The notes under the pieces: model-generated
Database searches by the model: none
Told to the model about the DNA's origin: nothing
Seen by the model: the letters and a program-made list of their open reading frames with translations, nothing else
Shown: one piece after another, positions 1 to 7,268 of the stretch
Layout: every line of letters begins with the position of its first letter
Numbering within the stretch: the stretch's first letter is position 1
Position numbers and translations under genes: made by a program
Assembly: GCA_003611805.1 (NCBI GenBank)
Contig: RAYM01000049.1
Coordinates: 1 to 39,563, forward strand
From: a bacterium 1xD42-87
GTDB taxonomy: Bacteria > Bacillota > Clostridia > Lachnospirales > Lachnospiraceae
Length of the DNA stretch: 39,563 nucleotides
Direction of reading: 5' to 3'

Positions 1-70
1 CTCTTTCCAGCATACGCTTTGCTGCTTCAATTTTTTCTTCATTTAAAAGTTGCTCCATGATTTTACTCAT
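1..70 (-). CDS. Partial small helical protein, runs off the window
   Basis: Only the N-terminus is inside the window. It begins MSKIMEQLLNEEKIEAAKRM and continues past position 1. An AGAAGG ribosome binding site lies ten bases before the ATG. The segment is charged and helical. It resembles the short EAAKRML-type helices of small Lachnospiraceae proteins and of Rpn-family nuclease tails, but too little is visible to name it. It is transcribed in the same direction as the decayed recombinase just upstream. Confidence 0.4.
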   Translation of the reverse strand, partial: MSKIMEQLLNEEKIEAAKRMLER

Positions 71-135
71 AATTTTTTGTCCTTCTGCTCATTTGTCATA
101 TCCTGTTCTCCTGTCCCTATCATATCATAAAAACC

Positions 136-596
136 TTAATTTTTCAATGTTTCCACGCCTTTGTCCTGAAACCTAAAAACAACCTCAACCCGGTTGCCGC
201 CATATGCATAAACCGCATCTACAAGCTGTCTGACAACCTCTTTTGTAAGGTCTGTAAGATTTCCTTTTCCTTCCAGCAGGTTTAACAGATCAGGCTTTTT
301 ATCCGGTACTGCTGTTTCTTTTGAATGGCAAGCCCTAAGTTCTGCTTTATATATTTCTATCTGCTTATTGTTATTTTCTTTTTTCTGAAAAAACAGTCAG
401 CGTCAATTTCACCTTTTGCATAGCTTTCATACAGCGAAAAATTGCTATCTGTAAGTTTTTGAATCTGTTCCTGAAGCTGATTCTTTTGCTCCTGATCCGC
501 CTTGACACGCTCCCGAAACTGATTGTTATATAAATCCTGTAACCTTCCCGTTTCCCCTGCCAGCATTATCCGAAAAAGAATTATGCTTATCATCAT
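136..596 (-). pseudogene. C-terminal remnant of a large serine recombinase, frameshifted
   Basis: Two reading frames join into the C-terminal part of a large serine recombinase of the kind carried by clostridial integrative elements. The first frame holds a long coiled-coil-like segment (FRERVKADQEQKNQLQEQI, then LYESYAKGEIDADCF). It stops at an in-frame TAG just after an A-rich stretch near 385-395. Shifting frame there restores IEIYKAELRAC, LTDLTKEVVRQLVDAVYAYG and finally GNRVEVVFRFQDKGVETLKN before the TAA at 136. The LT-(K/R)E-(V/M)-V..L(V/I)D....Y..NR(V/I)E(V/I).F.F pattern is typical of the end of these enzymes. The catalytic resolvase domain and zinc ribbon are absent, so this is a dead fragment marking an old mobile element. 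The upstream boundary is uncertain. Confidence 0.7.
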
Positions 597-761
597 GTAT
601 TTTCATTATTTCTCCCTTAGAAACTATTATTTTCCAAATTTATATGCCCCAGGAAACGTATTATGTCCAGTGTATAACAGCAGCCTAGAACTGGAACAAA
701 ATACCTGCTATGATTATAAACAGTTCCTGCAATGTATAGCGACATATGTAACTAAATTATA

Positions 762-905
762 TCAGATACAATCTTCTTCAGCAATTTTATAGCGAGGCTC
801 CTGCGTCAAAACAGCAGCCCCGCAAACCATATTGATCATTTGTATCCACGTGCCTAAAAAGCTCTCAACATTTTTTACAGCATCCTCTCCCAGCCATTTT
901 ATCAC
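762..905 (-). CDS. Possible 47-residue small protein (uncertain)
   Basis: A short frame follows the 297-residue gene after only four bases. It could start at GTG 905, giving VIKWLGEDAVKNVESFLGTW and then an amphipathic segment (IQMINMVCGAAVLT), ending in a polar tail. No convincing ribosome binding site precedes it, so it depends on coupling or is the end of a decayed gene. No family was recognised. It is listed because its position immediately behind an unknown gene would suit a small partner protein. Confidence 0.22.
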   Translation of the reverse strand: MIKWLGEDAVKNVESFLGTWIQMINMVCGAAVLTQEPRYKIAEEDCI

Positions 906-909
906 TATG

Positions 910-1803
910 CTATGAATTCATTAATTCTGAAATATTCTTCTCCCATATTTCTGTGTGTATCAACCTTTTGTAGCACAGGGATCCTGACAGAATCTCTCTT
1001 TTTGTTAGTTTTGACGCTTCTTTCCATTTCCCCTTAAATACATATGTGGCATTATTAGGCTCGTTAGACTCAAAACAGTATAGATCCCTACATGTATATC
1101 CATACACAACATACCCTTTAAAACTTTCTTCGCCAATAGCCACAAAATCAGGAGTGTAATCCGCCAACACTTGATGCCTTCGTTGAATAGTGTATTTCTT
1201 GCCATCTGGCACATTGTTAAAGTATTCTGCAAGATGCTGCTTGGCAACCTCCCACGGATATTTTCCAGGTGGCAATATTGTCCATTCAACAGTTCGTACA
1301 TTTCCCGCACTGATTGGGACATGATCTGTATCGACAATCTCACACATTCCAAATATCTCTAAAAACATATTGATGACATGCCTAATTCGGTCTTTTTCAT
1401 CCTTATGCAATTCATCTGACCTTATTACATCCTCGTCAAAAACCATATACTCACATGGCGGCAATAAAACCTCAAATGGATAACACTTTCTTGTTTGAAA
1501 GCAAGTACCATAATGATCCTGCCCATGCCAGTCAACAATGTGGTAATCATGTTCAAAAGTTCTTGCTTCTTTGGGACAATTCTTTTTGATAATTTTTTTG
1601 CCATGCAGATTGTAAAATGTACTTGCTCCTACCACATTTGGTACGAATCTCTTGCCTGTCTCTAATGCAGAACAGATATTTTTACTCTTTAGCAACTTTA
1701 CAAAATCATCACATTTTTTTACGCATACATAAAAACTATTTGTTTCGTTCAAGAAACGCAGATATCTGTCAATGGAAATAATCCTTTCTTTCTGTATTAT
1801 CAT
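910..1803 (-). CDS. Unrecognised 297-residue protein, island gene
   Basis: This protein has no signal peptide or membrane segment and was not assigned to a family. The N-terminal third is rich in Lys and Cys. The middle has aromatic and His-rich stretches (ARTFEHDYHIVDWHGQDHYG and LLPPCEYMVFDEDVIRSDE). The C-terminal part carries a GYVVYGYTCRDLYCFESNE stretch followed by ATYVFKGKWKEASKLTKREI and RLIHTEIWEKNI. A GGAGGAG site lies just before the ATG. The gene begins eight bases after the DUF3892 gene, so the two are almost certainly co-transcribed and perhaps co-functional. Its place in an island next to an AbiL-type pair makes a defence or mobile-element role possible, but this is inference from context only. 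Confidence 0.75.
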   Translation of the reverse strand: MIIQKERIISIDRYLRFLNETNSFYVCVKKCDDFVKLLKSKNICSALETGKRFVPNVVGASTFYNLHGKKIIKKNCPKEARTFEHDYHIVDWHGQDHYGTCFQTRKCYPFEVLLPPCEYMVFDEDVIRSDELHKDEKDRIRHVINMFLEIFGMCEIVDTDHVPISAGNVRTVEWTILPPGKYPWEVAKQHLAEYFNNVPDGKKYTIQRRHQVLADYTPDFVAIGEESFKGYVVYGYTCRDLYCFESNEPNNATYVFKGKWKEASKLTKREILSGSLCYKRLIHTEIWEKNISELMNS

Positions 1804-1811
1804 ATCTCCTC

Positions 1812-2024
1812 CTACTCAATATTATTTTTTGTGCTGTCATCTGGCTTAGAACGAATATATGTAGTCCCATTCGATCTGTTAACCGCTTCATAGTTCCCAT
1901 AATTTGGATTGCCATTTCTGATTTGCTGAATTGCATGATCCAAAGATACTCTTCTTCCAGAATCAATATTCACAAATTCAGTATTCAATCCTGTTTCTGT
2001 TTGCTTTACAACTTTTAAATTCAT
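1812..2024 (-). CDS. DUF3892-family small protein
   Basis: This 70-residue protein fits the DUF3892 pattern. It has a short beta-rich start (LKVVKQTETGLNTEFVNIDS), then G..VSL(D/E).AI..I+NG, and ends with the hallmark G.TY(I/L)RS.PD....NN (here GTTYIRSKPDDSTKNNIE). The family has no established function and is common on plasmids, phages and islands. It has a GGAGAGAG-type site before the ATG and is first in a two-gene unit with the 297-residue protein. It ends before the usual NLxxLP tail, which is a minor variation. Family assignment is from motif memory. Confidence 0.72.
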   Translation of the reverse strand: MNLKVVKQTETGLNTEFVNIDSGRRVSLDHAIQQIRNGNPNYGNYEAVNRSNGTTYIRSKPDDSTKNNIE

Positions 2025-2195
2025 AATTTTTCTCTCTCCTTTTATTTGGGTGACTTTAACAACGGGGGCTTATAAAACCTCCAGCAACTATAAAAACAAA
2101 GAATGACCTACTCTTGAATACTTAAGAAAAAACATATGTTTGTGGATTGCATTGTTGAATGATAGATGATAGACTGAATCTGTTCAAATTAATTC

Positions 2196-2221
2196 GCTAA
2201 TAATCATCTATGGTCATTAGC
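2196..2221. repeat. 26-bp imperfect palindrome upstream of the DUF3892 gene
   Basis: GCTAAT and ATTAGC arms flank an inner CAT/ATG pair around a two-base centre, with three-base mismatched steps between. It lies between the end of the rloB-like gene and the DUF3892 gene and could be an operator or a trace of the end of an element. Nothing in the sequence decides between these. Confidence 0.3.
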
Positions 2222-2225
2222 AGTG

Positions 2226-2252
2226 GGCTGAAGTTGGCGCTTCAGCCTTTTT
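2226..2252 (+). terminator. Hairpin with T-run
   Basis: GGCTGAAG (2226-2233) pairs perfectly with CTTCAGCC (2240-2247) around a six-base loop and is followed by TTTTT on the plus strand. An A-run precedes it, so on the minus strand, where the AbiL-type genes end, it is a hairpin without a good U-tract. It most likely separates the AbiL-type pair from the DUF3892 unit. Confidence 0.5.
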
Positions 2253-2309
2253 GCTGCCACATTCGCCATGAATCACCAAAATAAACTTTTCAATCACCTC
2301 CTACCTTAA

Positions 2310-3002
2310 TCACGCCCTTTTTATTCCTGAAATTATCTGCGCAATATTAGAAGTAAGTTTCCCTTTACAATCAGAAATATCCTGATTGATCTTCTTCTCC
2401 TGTTCTATTGCCACATCTATTTTTAACGCTAAATTTCCAATATCCGGATTATGTTTTGCATTCATCCCTGTCTTTTCCAAGAGAATATTATAGACAGGGG
2501 TTTTCCCTTGCACCTTCTGATTCTCCAAAATAAGAGAATAATTGGGACCGATTATTTCCTCAAATGAATTCTCTATGTGTAGCAGTAAAAACAGTTCAAA
2601 TGCCGGATTGGTTATGGCATATATGCTGCTTTTGCTTTTATCTCGCAAAAGTTCCTGATAATTACAGACTTTCTTCTCAAAAATATCAGCATCAAAAATC
2701 ACCACCATTTTATCCTGTTTATCATCAAATTCAATTTCACCAGTCTTCTTAAGTCTCTCGGCAAATTTTATCAAATGTGCAGGATAAGATATGTTTTGAT
2801 CCTCTTCTGTCTTTTCCAAAAACCGTATATCAATCGTATCTTTGAACCCCAGACTTTTCCTCTCGTCAATAAGTTTCTCAAAATAAAATTTTTCTGTATT
2901 GGCGCCTTCCGCTATAAAATAGTATTTACAATAAGGATTAACTGTGGGTTCTTGATCTGATTTCCTTATATGCCAGTTTCCATATGAACGCACAGGAGCC
3001 AT
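2310..3002 (-). CDS. RloB-like protein, AbiL component (AbiLii type)
   Basis: This 230-residue protein has the hallmarks of the RloB family. Near residues 28-42 it has a Toprim-like start with conserved acidic residues (YYFIAEGANTEKFYFEKL; E32 and E37). An acidic strand follows (MVVIFDADIFEKK), then the NPxFE-h-hhLH motif (ITNPAFELFLLLHIENSF). RloB proteins are predicted Toprim-fold nucleases encoded next to an AAA-type ATPase. This pairing is the AbiL abortive-infection system, which stops phage growth by killing or arresting the infected cell. The ATG overlaps the stop of the ATPase gene (TAATG), with a GGGGGAAGAG site just before, so translation is coupled. The nuclease role is inferred from the fold family. 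Confidence 0.8.
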   Translation of the reverse strand: MAPVRSYGNWHIRKSDQEPTVNPYCKYYFIAEGANTEKFYFEKLIDERKSLGFKDTIDIRFLEKTEEDQNISYPAHLIKFAERLKKTGEIEFDDKQDKMVVIFDADIFEKKVCNYQELLRDKSKSSIYAITNPAFELFLLLHIENSFEEIIGPNYSLILENQKVQGKTPVYNILLEKTGMNAKHNPDIGNLALKIDVAIEQEKKINQDISDCKGKLTSNIAQIISGIKRA

Positions 3003-4360
3003 TACTCTTCCCCCTTTGTAAATGAAAAAGACTTGAACACGGGAATAGCACCATATCTCCCCTCCAAATACGCTTTGCTTAACTTTTTATCATATCTTTC
3101 CTTATATTTATCCAACGAATATAAGTGTGAGCAATTATCAGCATTCCTTTCTACAAACCATATCTCGTCACGCCGAAATAATTCCTGATCCATGATCGTG
3201 GGCTCATGGGTTGTAAATATCAGCTGGACATTCTTCTTTTCATGGAATTTCTTAAACAAGTCAATAAAGTGATATGTCAACTTGGGATGCAGGCTTCTCT
3301 CTAACTCATCAATGACATACACCATATCATCATCCGTCTTTAGCAGCATATCCATCAAATCGAACAATCTTCTTGTCCCATCGGATTCCTCGCTAAACCC
3401 AAAATCCGCAACAGAATTCCCATGTTTCAGGGAAAGGGTTGTAATTTCCAAATCCTGCTGATCATCCATGGAAAAATTATAGAAATCCTTGTTATACCTT
3501 AATGAAATCTTCACACCCTTGTGCTTTCCAGTGGCTATCTTCTCCTTTATCTCTTCCACTATGTCCACAAAAATTTCCTTGGGCAATTTGGAACTGATAT
3601 CTTCCATAGAAAGTTTATCAATTCTCACCTCGCTAATCCCTGTATCAAACGATTCAATCAGCCGATTTACTGTTTCTAACGAATCTGCATCATAATAATA
3701 CTCAAAATTAGTAATAGGGTTATTCGGACTATAAATCACCAGATCGCTTGAGAACCATTCGAATATCCTCCTAAAAACAACTAACTTTGAATGCTCTGAA
3801 ATATTCTTATTTCTATTCATTTCCGACAAGAATAACAAATTTCTGTTATCTGTCATATCATCAGCATAAATCTGGAACTTCGTCCTGTCTGCCGCAGAAA
3901 TATTTATCTTATCGCCTAACTGCGGCGGCTGACCCGCTTCTCTTTCAAAAATCATCTGTGCGTCCCCACCAGGCAACAACTCGTATGCCCATTCACCAGT
4001 AATTGTCCGCTGGCTTAAAATCATTGAAAAGCCGTATGCATAAAATTTATTATGCTTGACAATCTGGACTTCAAACACGGATTCTTTGCCTGCATTTTCC
4101 TCTCTATTTCTGCAATACATTTGCTTTGCTTCTAAGGGAATACCTTTTAAAACGCAGTATTTCATAAAGCGCAATATTTCCACCAAATTTGACTTGCCTG
4201 AAGCATTGGCGCCATACACTACTGCAGATTTTAAAAGGTTGACTCTCTTTATCGTAACTTTATGCTCATTATTTTTTCTAATTTTAGCCGATGAAACCAT
4301 TGTCAACTCAGCCGTTTCCTCAAATGACTTGAAATTCTCTGCTGTTACTTTTACTAACAT
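3002..4360 (-). CDS. AAA-family ATPase, RloA/AbiLi type
   Basis: This 452-residue ATPase is related to the ABC/SMC-like AAA15/AAA21 ATPases. The N-terminal strand (LVKVTAENFKSFEETAEL) leads to a Walker A loop, VVYGANASGKSNLVEILRF. The C-terminal half has Walker B (DDDMVYVIDELERSLHPKLT) followed by the switch segment QLIFTTHEPTIMD. Paired with an RloB-like protein it forms the sensor/motor half of an AbiL-type abortive-infection system. The start at 4360 is preferred because GGAGGAG lies six bases upstream; a frame-matched ATG at 4378 lies upstream of that site. It has its own strong promoter, so the pair looks like an independent cassette. Confidence 0.82.
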   Translation of the reverse strand: MLVKVTAENFKSFEETAELTMVSSAKIRKNNEHKVTIKRVNLLKSAVVYGANASGKSNLVEILRFMKYCVLKGIPLEAKQMYCRNREENAGKESVFEVQIVKHNKFYAYGFSMILSQRTITGEWAYELLPGGDAQMIFEREAGQPPQLGDKINISAADRTKFQIYADDMTDNRNLLFLSEMNRNKNISEHSKLVVFRRIFEWFSSDLVIYSPNNPITNFEYYYDADSLETVNRLIESFDTGISEVRIDKLSMEDISSKLPKEIFVDIVEEIKEKIATGKHKGVKISLRYNKDFYNFSMDDQQDLEITTLSLKHGNSVADFGFSEESDGTRRLFDLMDMLLKTDDDMVYVIDELERSLHPKLTYHFIDLFKKFHEKKNVQLIFTTHEPTIMDQELFRRDEIWFVERNADNCSHLYSLDKYKERYDKKLSKAYLEGRYGAIPVFKSFSFTKGEE

Positions 4361-4393
4361 GTTGTTCTCCTCCACCATGTGTTTGTATCTATA

Positions 4394-4422
4394 ATAATAC
4401 GTATCCCCGCATTAATTGTCAA
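4394..4422 (-). promoter_or_regulatory. Near-consensus sigma-A promoter for the AbiL-type operon
   Basis: On the minus strand a perfect TTGACA (4417-4422) and TATTAT (4394-4399) are separated by exactly 17 bases. The -10 lies about 35 bases upstream of the ATPase start codon. No operator-like palindrome is obvious, which suggests constitutive expression. Confidence 0.75.
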
Positions 4423-4738
4423 TACCTATTTGGAGATTTTTTCTCTTTATATACGCCATATTTCCTTTTCTTGCTGTTTTTCGCTATTATTATGAGATTA
4501 TATCCTTTTATCTTTGTTTGTATCCACTTATATTCACATATTCGTCATATAAACAATCCATCACACAATCATTGGTATTCCTTCATACTTTATTTGGCCA
4601 TTTTTATATAAAATCCCATAATGTTTTCGCATTTCCACACTGCCTTGTTACTCTGCGATATTCTTGTAATGCATTAATCAAAACAGTAATTTTAGAAAAA
4701 TAGCCATAAACAAAATCATATTTCTTTACATCCTTATA
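4423..4738. other. AT-rich stretch without a recognisable gene
   Basis: About 315 bases between the AbiL-type promoter and the hairpin beside spmA. Both strands carry only short, compositionally biased frames without ribosome binding sites. I see no repeat, RNA gene or recognisable remnant here. It is probably decayed DNA at the island edge. Confidence 0.5.
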
Positions 4739-4777
4739 AATAAACTACCCCGCAGCTCTGCTGCGAGGTAGTTTATT
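4739..4777. terminator. Long bidirectional hairpin at the island/spmA junction
   Basis: The arms AATAAACTACC-C-CGCAGC (4739-4756) and GCTGCG-A-GGTAGTTTATT (4760-4777) pair with a single C/A mismatch around a three-base loop. The AT-rich ends make it a plausible terminator in both directions. It lies directly behind the 20-codon frame that follows spmA and overlaps that frame's stop codon. Confidence 0.7.
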
Positions 4778-4835
4778 CTGATTTTATAGATACTTTTTTA
4801 ATTTTTTCGGATGAAATACGGAGAGCCTTCATCAT
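4773..4835 (-). pseudogene. 20-codon frame at the expected position of spmB
   Basis: A frame begins ATGATG overlapping the spmA stop (ATGA). It has a strong AGGAGG ribosome binding site, encodes MMKALRISSEKIKKVSIKSE, and then stops inside the hairpin at 4739-4777. In many spore formers spmB follows spmA directly with this kind of overlap. The excellent translation signals but absence of the hydrophobic SpmB body suggest that the gene was cut off by the neighbouring island. The remaining residues are not recognisably SpmB, so this is inference from position. Confidence 0.4.
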
Positions 4836-5464
4836 CTCCGCCTCCTCATATCCTTCCCCTTGCAATACACCACCGCCACCAACGTGCTGATCAATGTCGC
4901 CACAATCGCCGGCGCAATGATCTCAGCCGGGTTCACACTCCCGTACTGGCTCCTGTAAGCAATCATATTCACCGGTATCAACTGCAAAGAAGAAATATTC
5001 AAAATCAGAAATGTACACATCTCATTACTAGCAACGCGCTCCCGCTTTCCTCCCACTTCTTTCCCATCATTCAGATATCCCACCGTCCCCCGCTCCGCCT
5101 CCAGCTTCGCCAGCTCCTCCATCGCCTTAAGCCCCGCAGGCGTACACGCCCAGCCCAACCCCAGCACGTTCGCAATCAGGTTTGTGGCAATATACTCCCT
5201 CGCCGGATGCCCTTTCGGGATGCGCGGAAAAAGAAAGCTGATGAAGGGCTGTATCCCTCTCGTCAGCTTTGCAATCAAACCCGATTTCTGCGCGATCTCC
5301 ATAAGCCCCACCCACAGCGCCATCACACCGATCATGGTGATGCAGAGGGACACCGCGTCGCCGGCTGAGTCAAGCGCCGCACTCGTCACCTCCGCCATTT
5401 TCCCTGTGAACGCGCCGTACACGACGCCGATCAAAATCATAAAAGCCCAGATATAATTTAACAT
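4832..5464 (-). CDS. spmA: Spore maturation protein A
   Basis: This 210-residue membrane protein of the nucleoside-recognition (Gate) family starts MLNYIWAFMILIGVVYGAFT. The conserved segment GLMEIAQKSGLIAKLTRGIQ is followed by the Gate-domain signature ATNLIANVLGLGWACTPAGL and a loop NEMCTFLILNISSLQLIPVN. SpmA with SpmB is needed for full dehydration of the spore core and heat resistance in Bacillus and Clostridium. The start at 5464 is chosen for the AAAGAGG site seven bases upstream; a longer frame to 5527 adds residues not typical of the family. No intact spmB follows it within the window. Confidence 0.88.
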   Translation of the reverse strand: MLNYIWAFMILIGVVYGAFTGKMAEVTSAALDSAGDAVSLCITMIGVMALWVGLMEIAQKSGLIAKLTRGIQPFISFLFPRIPKGHPAREYIATNLIANVLGLGWACTPAGLKAMEELAKLEAERGTVGYLNDGKEVGGKRERVASNEMCTFLILNISSLQLIPVNMIAYRSQYGSVNPAEIIAPAIVATLISTLVAVVYCKGKDMRRRR

Positions 5465-5575
5465 AAAAACCTCTTTGGCATAGCGTCCCATTGACATCAA
5501 ACCACAGCTGTATGAACCGCATACCATAATACTATCTTCTTACTTTCATTTTATGAGCCTTTCTTCATAATATGT

Positions 5576-7171
5576 TTACCGTCTCTCCGCCGCTCTCGCG
5601 CTTTTCCGCTCTCCGCCTCCCATATCCATCACCCCCATAGCAGAAATGTCAATCTCCGACGCATCCACCAGCATGGAGGGGTCGGCTCTCTGCTCCTCAT
5701 CCGTGGCAGGTATGGTGCCGTCGATCTGCCCTTTGACGCTTTCCGCCCTCAGCATCACCGTCTGATACAGCATCTCCGCACCCGCTTCATATTCCTCATA
5801 AGAGTAGAGGGCGGTGGGATCTGCTGCCACAAGCGTATCAATCCGGCGCCGGATGCCTTGATAAACCTGCTGAAACCTTCCGTCCAGAACATACTCCTGC
5901 GCAAGTTGCCTCAGATATCCGTGATAGCGCGAAAGATATGCCTCATCCTCCAGCAGAGCGTCAAAAAATTCAGTTCCCGCAAAAGGCGTATCCACCGCAT
6001 CATTGATGGCATCCGACGCTCCGTTCTCCGATCCCTGGTTCATCCCTCCAAAAGCAAGGTTATAATCCCACGGCAGAATATTCAGCATACCATTGTATTC
6101 ATACAGATAATAATTGTGCGCCATGTTCCCGGAAAGACTGTCCAAGTTCACGGAAAATGCATGTACAGCCATATATTTTAAAATGTTATCCACGTCCAGG
6201 TATTTCTCAAGGTCGGTTCCTTCACTGATGTTTTTGAGGGCTGTGACTACTCTGCCGTGATCCATTTTCCCCGTATCTGTCACTTCGCCATCCCAGATGT
6301 CGGAATAGCTGGAAAGCTCCCCGTCCGTGTAGTTCAGATCCGCGCCGTTTCCGCCTCCCATGGAAGGTCCGGCGCCGCTGCCTTTCTTTTCCATATCCGG
6401 CGGTTTTCTTCCTTCACCGTCCACCAGCTCAAAATCTCCGCCTCCGGGCGGCATACCGTCCTCAAAATCCGGCAATTTCCCATCTGGGAAATCGGCATGC
6501 CGGGGCGGCTCTCCTTCAAATCCCTTTCCGCCCATCTGCATACTGTCGGGCTTATATAACTTGCCGTCCCCGGTTCCATAATTGCGCATAAGAAAGCTCT
6601 CCTCCACAGCCTCCAGCGCCAGATATACGCCAAGATATTCCCCGTTCACCGATATTTCGGCATAGTTGTACAAGGATGCGTCCGCTCCCAGATACCGGTA
6701 CATATCATACACCACTGCCTCTTTCATACTGGTTGCATCCGCATAGTTATTATTTAAAATCAATTTGTCGAGGCCAAGACAGGTCTGTCCTTCCACATAG
6801 TGATCAAATTCCAGCTTCAGACTGTATCTGTCTGTCTCTGGATTCCTTGCAATCGAGGAGAGGCTTGTATTGCCTTTCGTGCGGAGACCGACATTGCATA
6901 TTTTTTGGTCGTTGATCTGCACGTCACAGGCGTAATACTCTTTTGCAGTGGCATTCTCCAACATTGCCTCCCATTTTTCCCGCTCTATCTGAATGTCAAT
7001 CCGCATCACCTGATTCGTATCAAACAGCGCTTCCTCATATGCCATCGGCACACTGGCGCCGCCCATCACCTCCACCGCCTCCTGCGAAAAAGCCATCAGC
7101 CAGAAGCAGAAAGCGACAGCCGCCGCCATCATCACGCCGACGATCTTCGTTATATGTCTGTAAGAAATCAT
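5576..7171 (-). CDS. CotH-family spore coat kinase-like protein
   Basis: This 531-residue protein has one N-terminal membrane anchor (residues about 8-28) and an extracytoplasmic CotH domain. CotH proteins have an atypical protein-kinase fold and phosphorylate spore coat proteins in Bacillus. Visible family motifs are VGLRTKGNTS (95-104), KLILNNNYADATSMKE (136-151), VNGEYLGVYLALEAVEESFL (175-194) and the metal-site segment NILPWDYNLAFGGM near residue 380. A flexible Gly/Pro/Asp/Met-rich insertion occupies residues about 211-280. It is the last gene of a run with DUF4956 and the VTC polymerase, about 100 bases behind the former. GTGAGGT precedes the ATG. Its substrate here is unknown. Confidence 0.85.
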   Translation of the reverse strand: MISYRHITKIVGVMMAAAVAFCFWLMAFSQEAVEVMGGASVPMAYEEALFDTNQVMRIDIQIEREKWEAMLENATAKEYYACDVQINDQKICNVGLRTKGNTSLSSIARNPETDRYSLKLEFDHYVEGQTCLGLDKLILNNNYADATSMKEAVVYDMYRYLGADASLYNYAEISVNGEYLGVYLALEAVEESFLMRNYGTGDGKLYKPDSMQMGGKGFEGEPPRHADFPDGKLPDFEDGMPPGGGDFELVDGEGRKPPDMEKKGSGAGPSMGGGNGADLNYTDGELSSYSDIWDGEVTDTGKMDHGRVVTALKNISEGTDLEKYLDVDNILKYMAVHAFSVNLDSLSGNMAHNYYLYEYNGMLNILPWDYNLAFGGMNQGSENGASDAINDAVDTPFAGTEFFDALLEDEAYLSRYHGYLRQLAQEYVLDGRFQQVYQGIRRRIDTLVAADPTALYSYEEYEAGAEMLYQTVMLRAESVKGQIDGTIPATDEEQRADPSMLVDASEIDISAMGVMDMGGGERKSARAAERR

Positions 7172-7268
7172 AATTTACCTCACTTTCGCGCCGCTCTGGC
7201 ACAGCTTTGTTCAAATGGAGCATGAATGTGCACGCAACATACAGCAGACAAATATCCCGTCCCGCACA

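Noticed and set aside
526..606. A 26-codon frame (minus) starting MKIHDDKHNSF with an AAGGGAG site
   Set aside because: Translation signals look fair, but the frame runs across the recombinase remnant in another frame and shows no family. It is probably a chance frame at a junction.
523..792. Plus-strand frame of 89 codons
   Set aside because: No ribosome binding site, odd AT-driven composition, and antisense to the recombinase remnant.
4416..4703. Plus-strand hydrophobic frame of 95 codons
   Set aside because: Composition follows the T-rich DNA; no ribosome binding site or recognisable motif; it begins inside the AbiL-type promoter.
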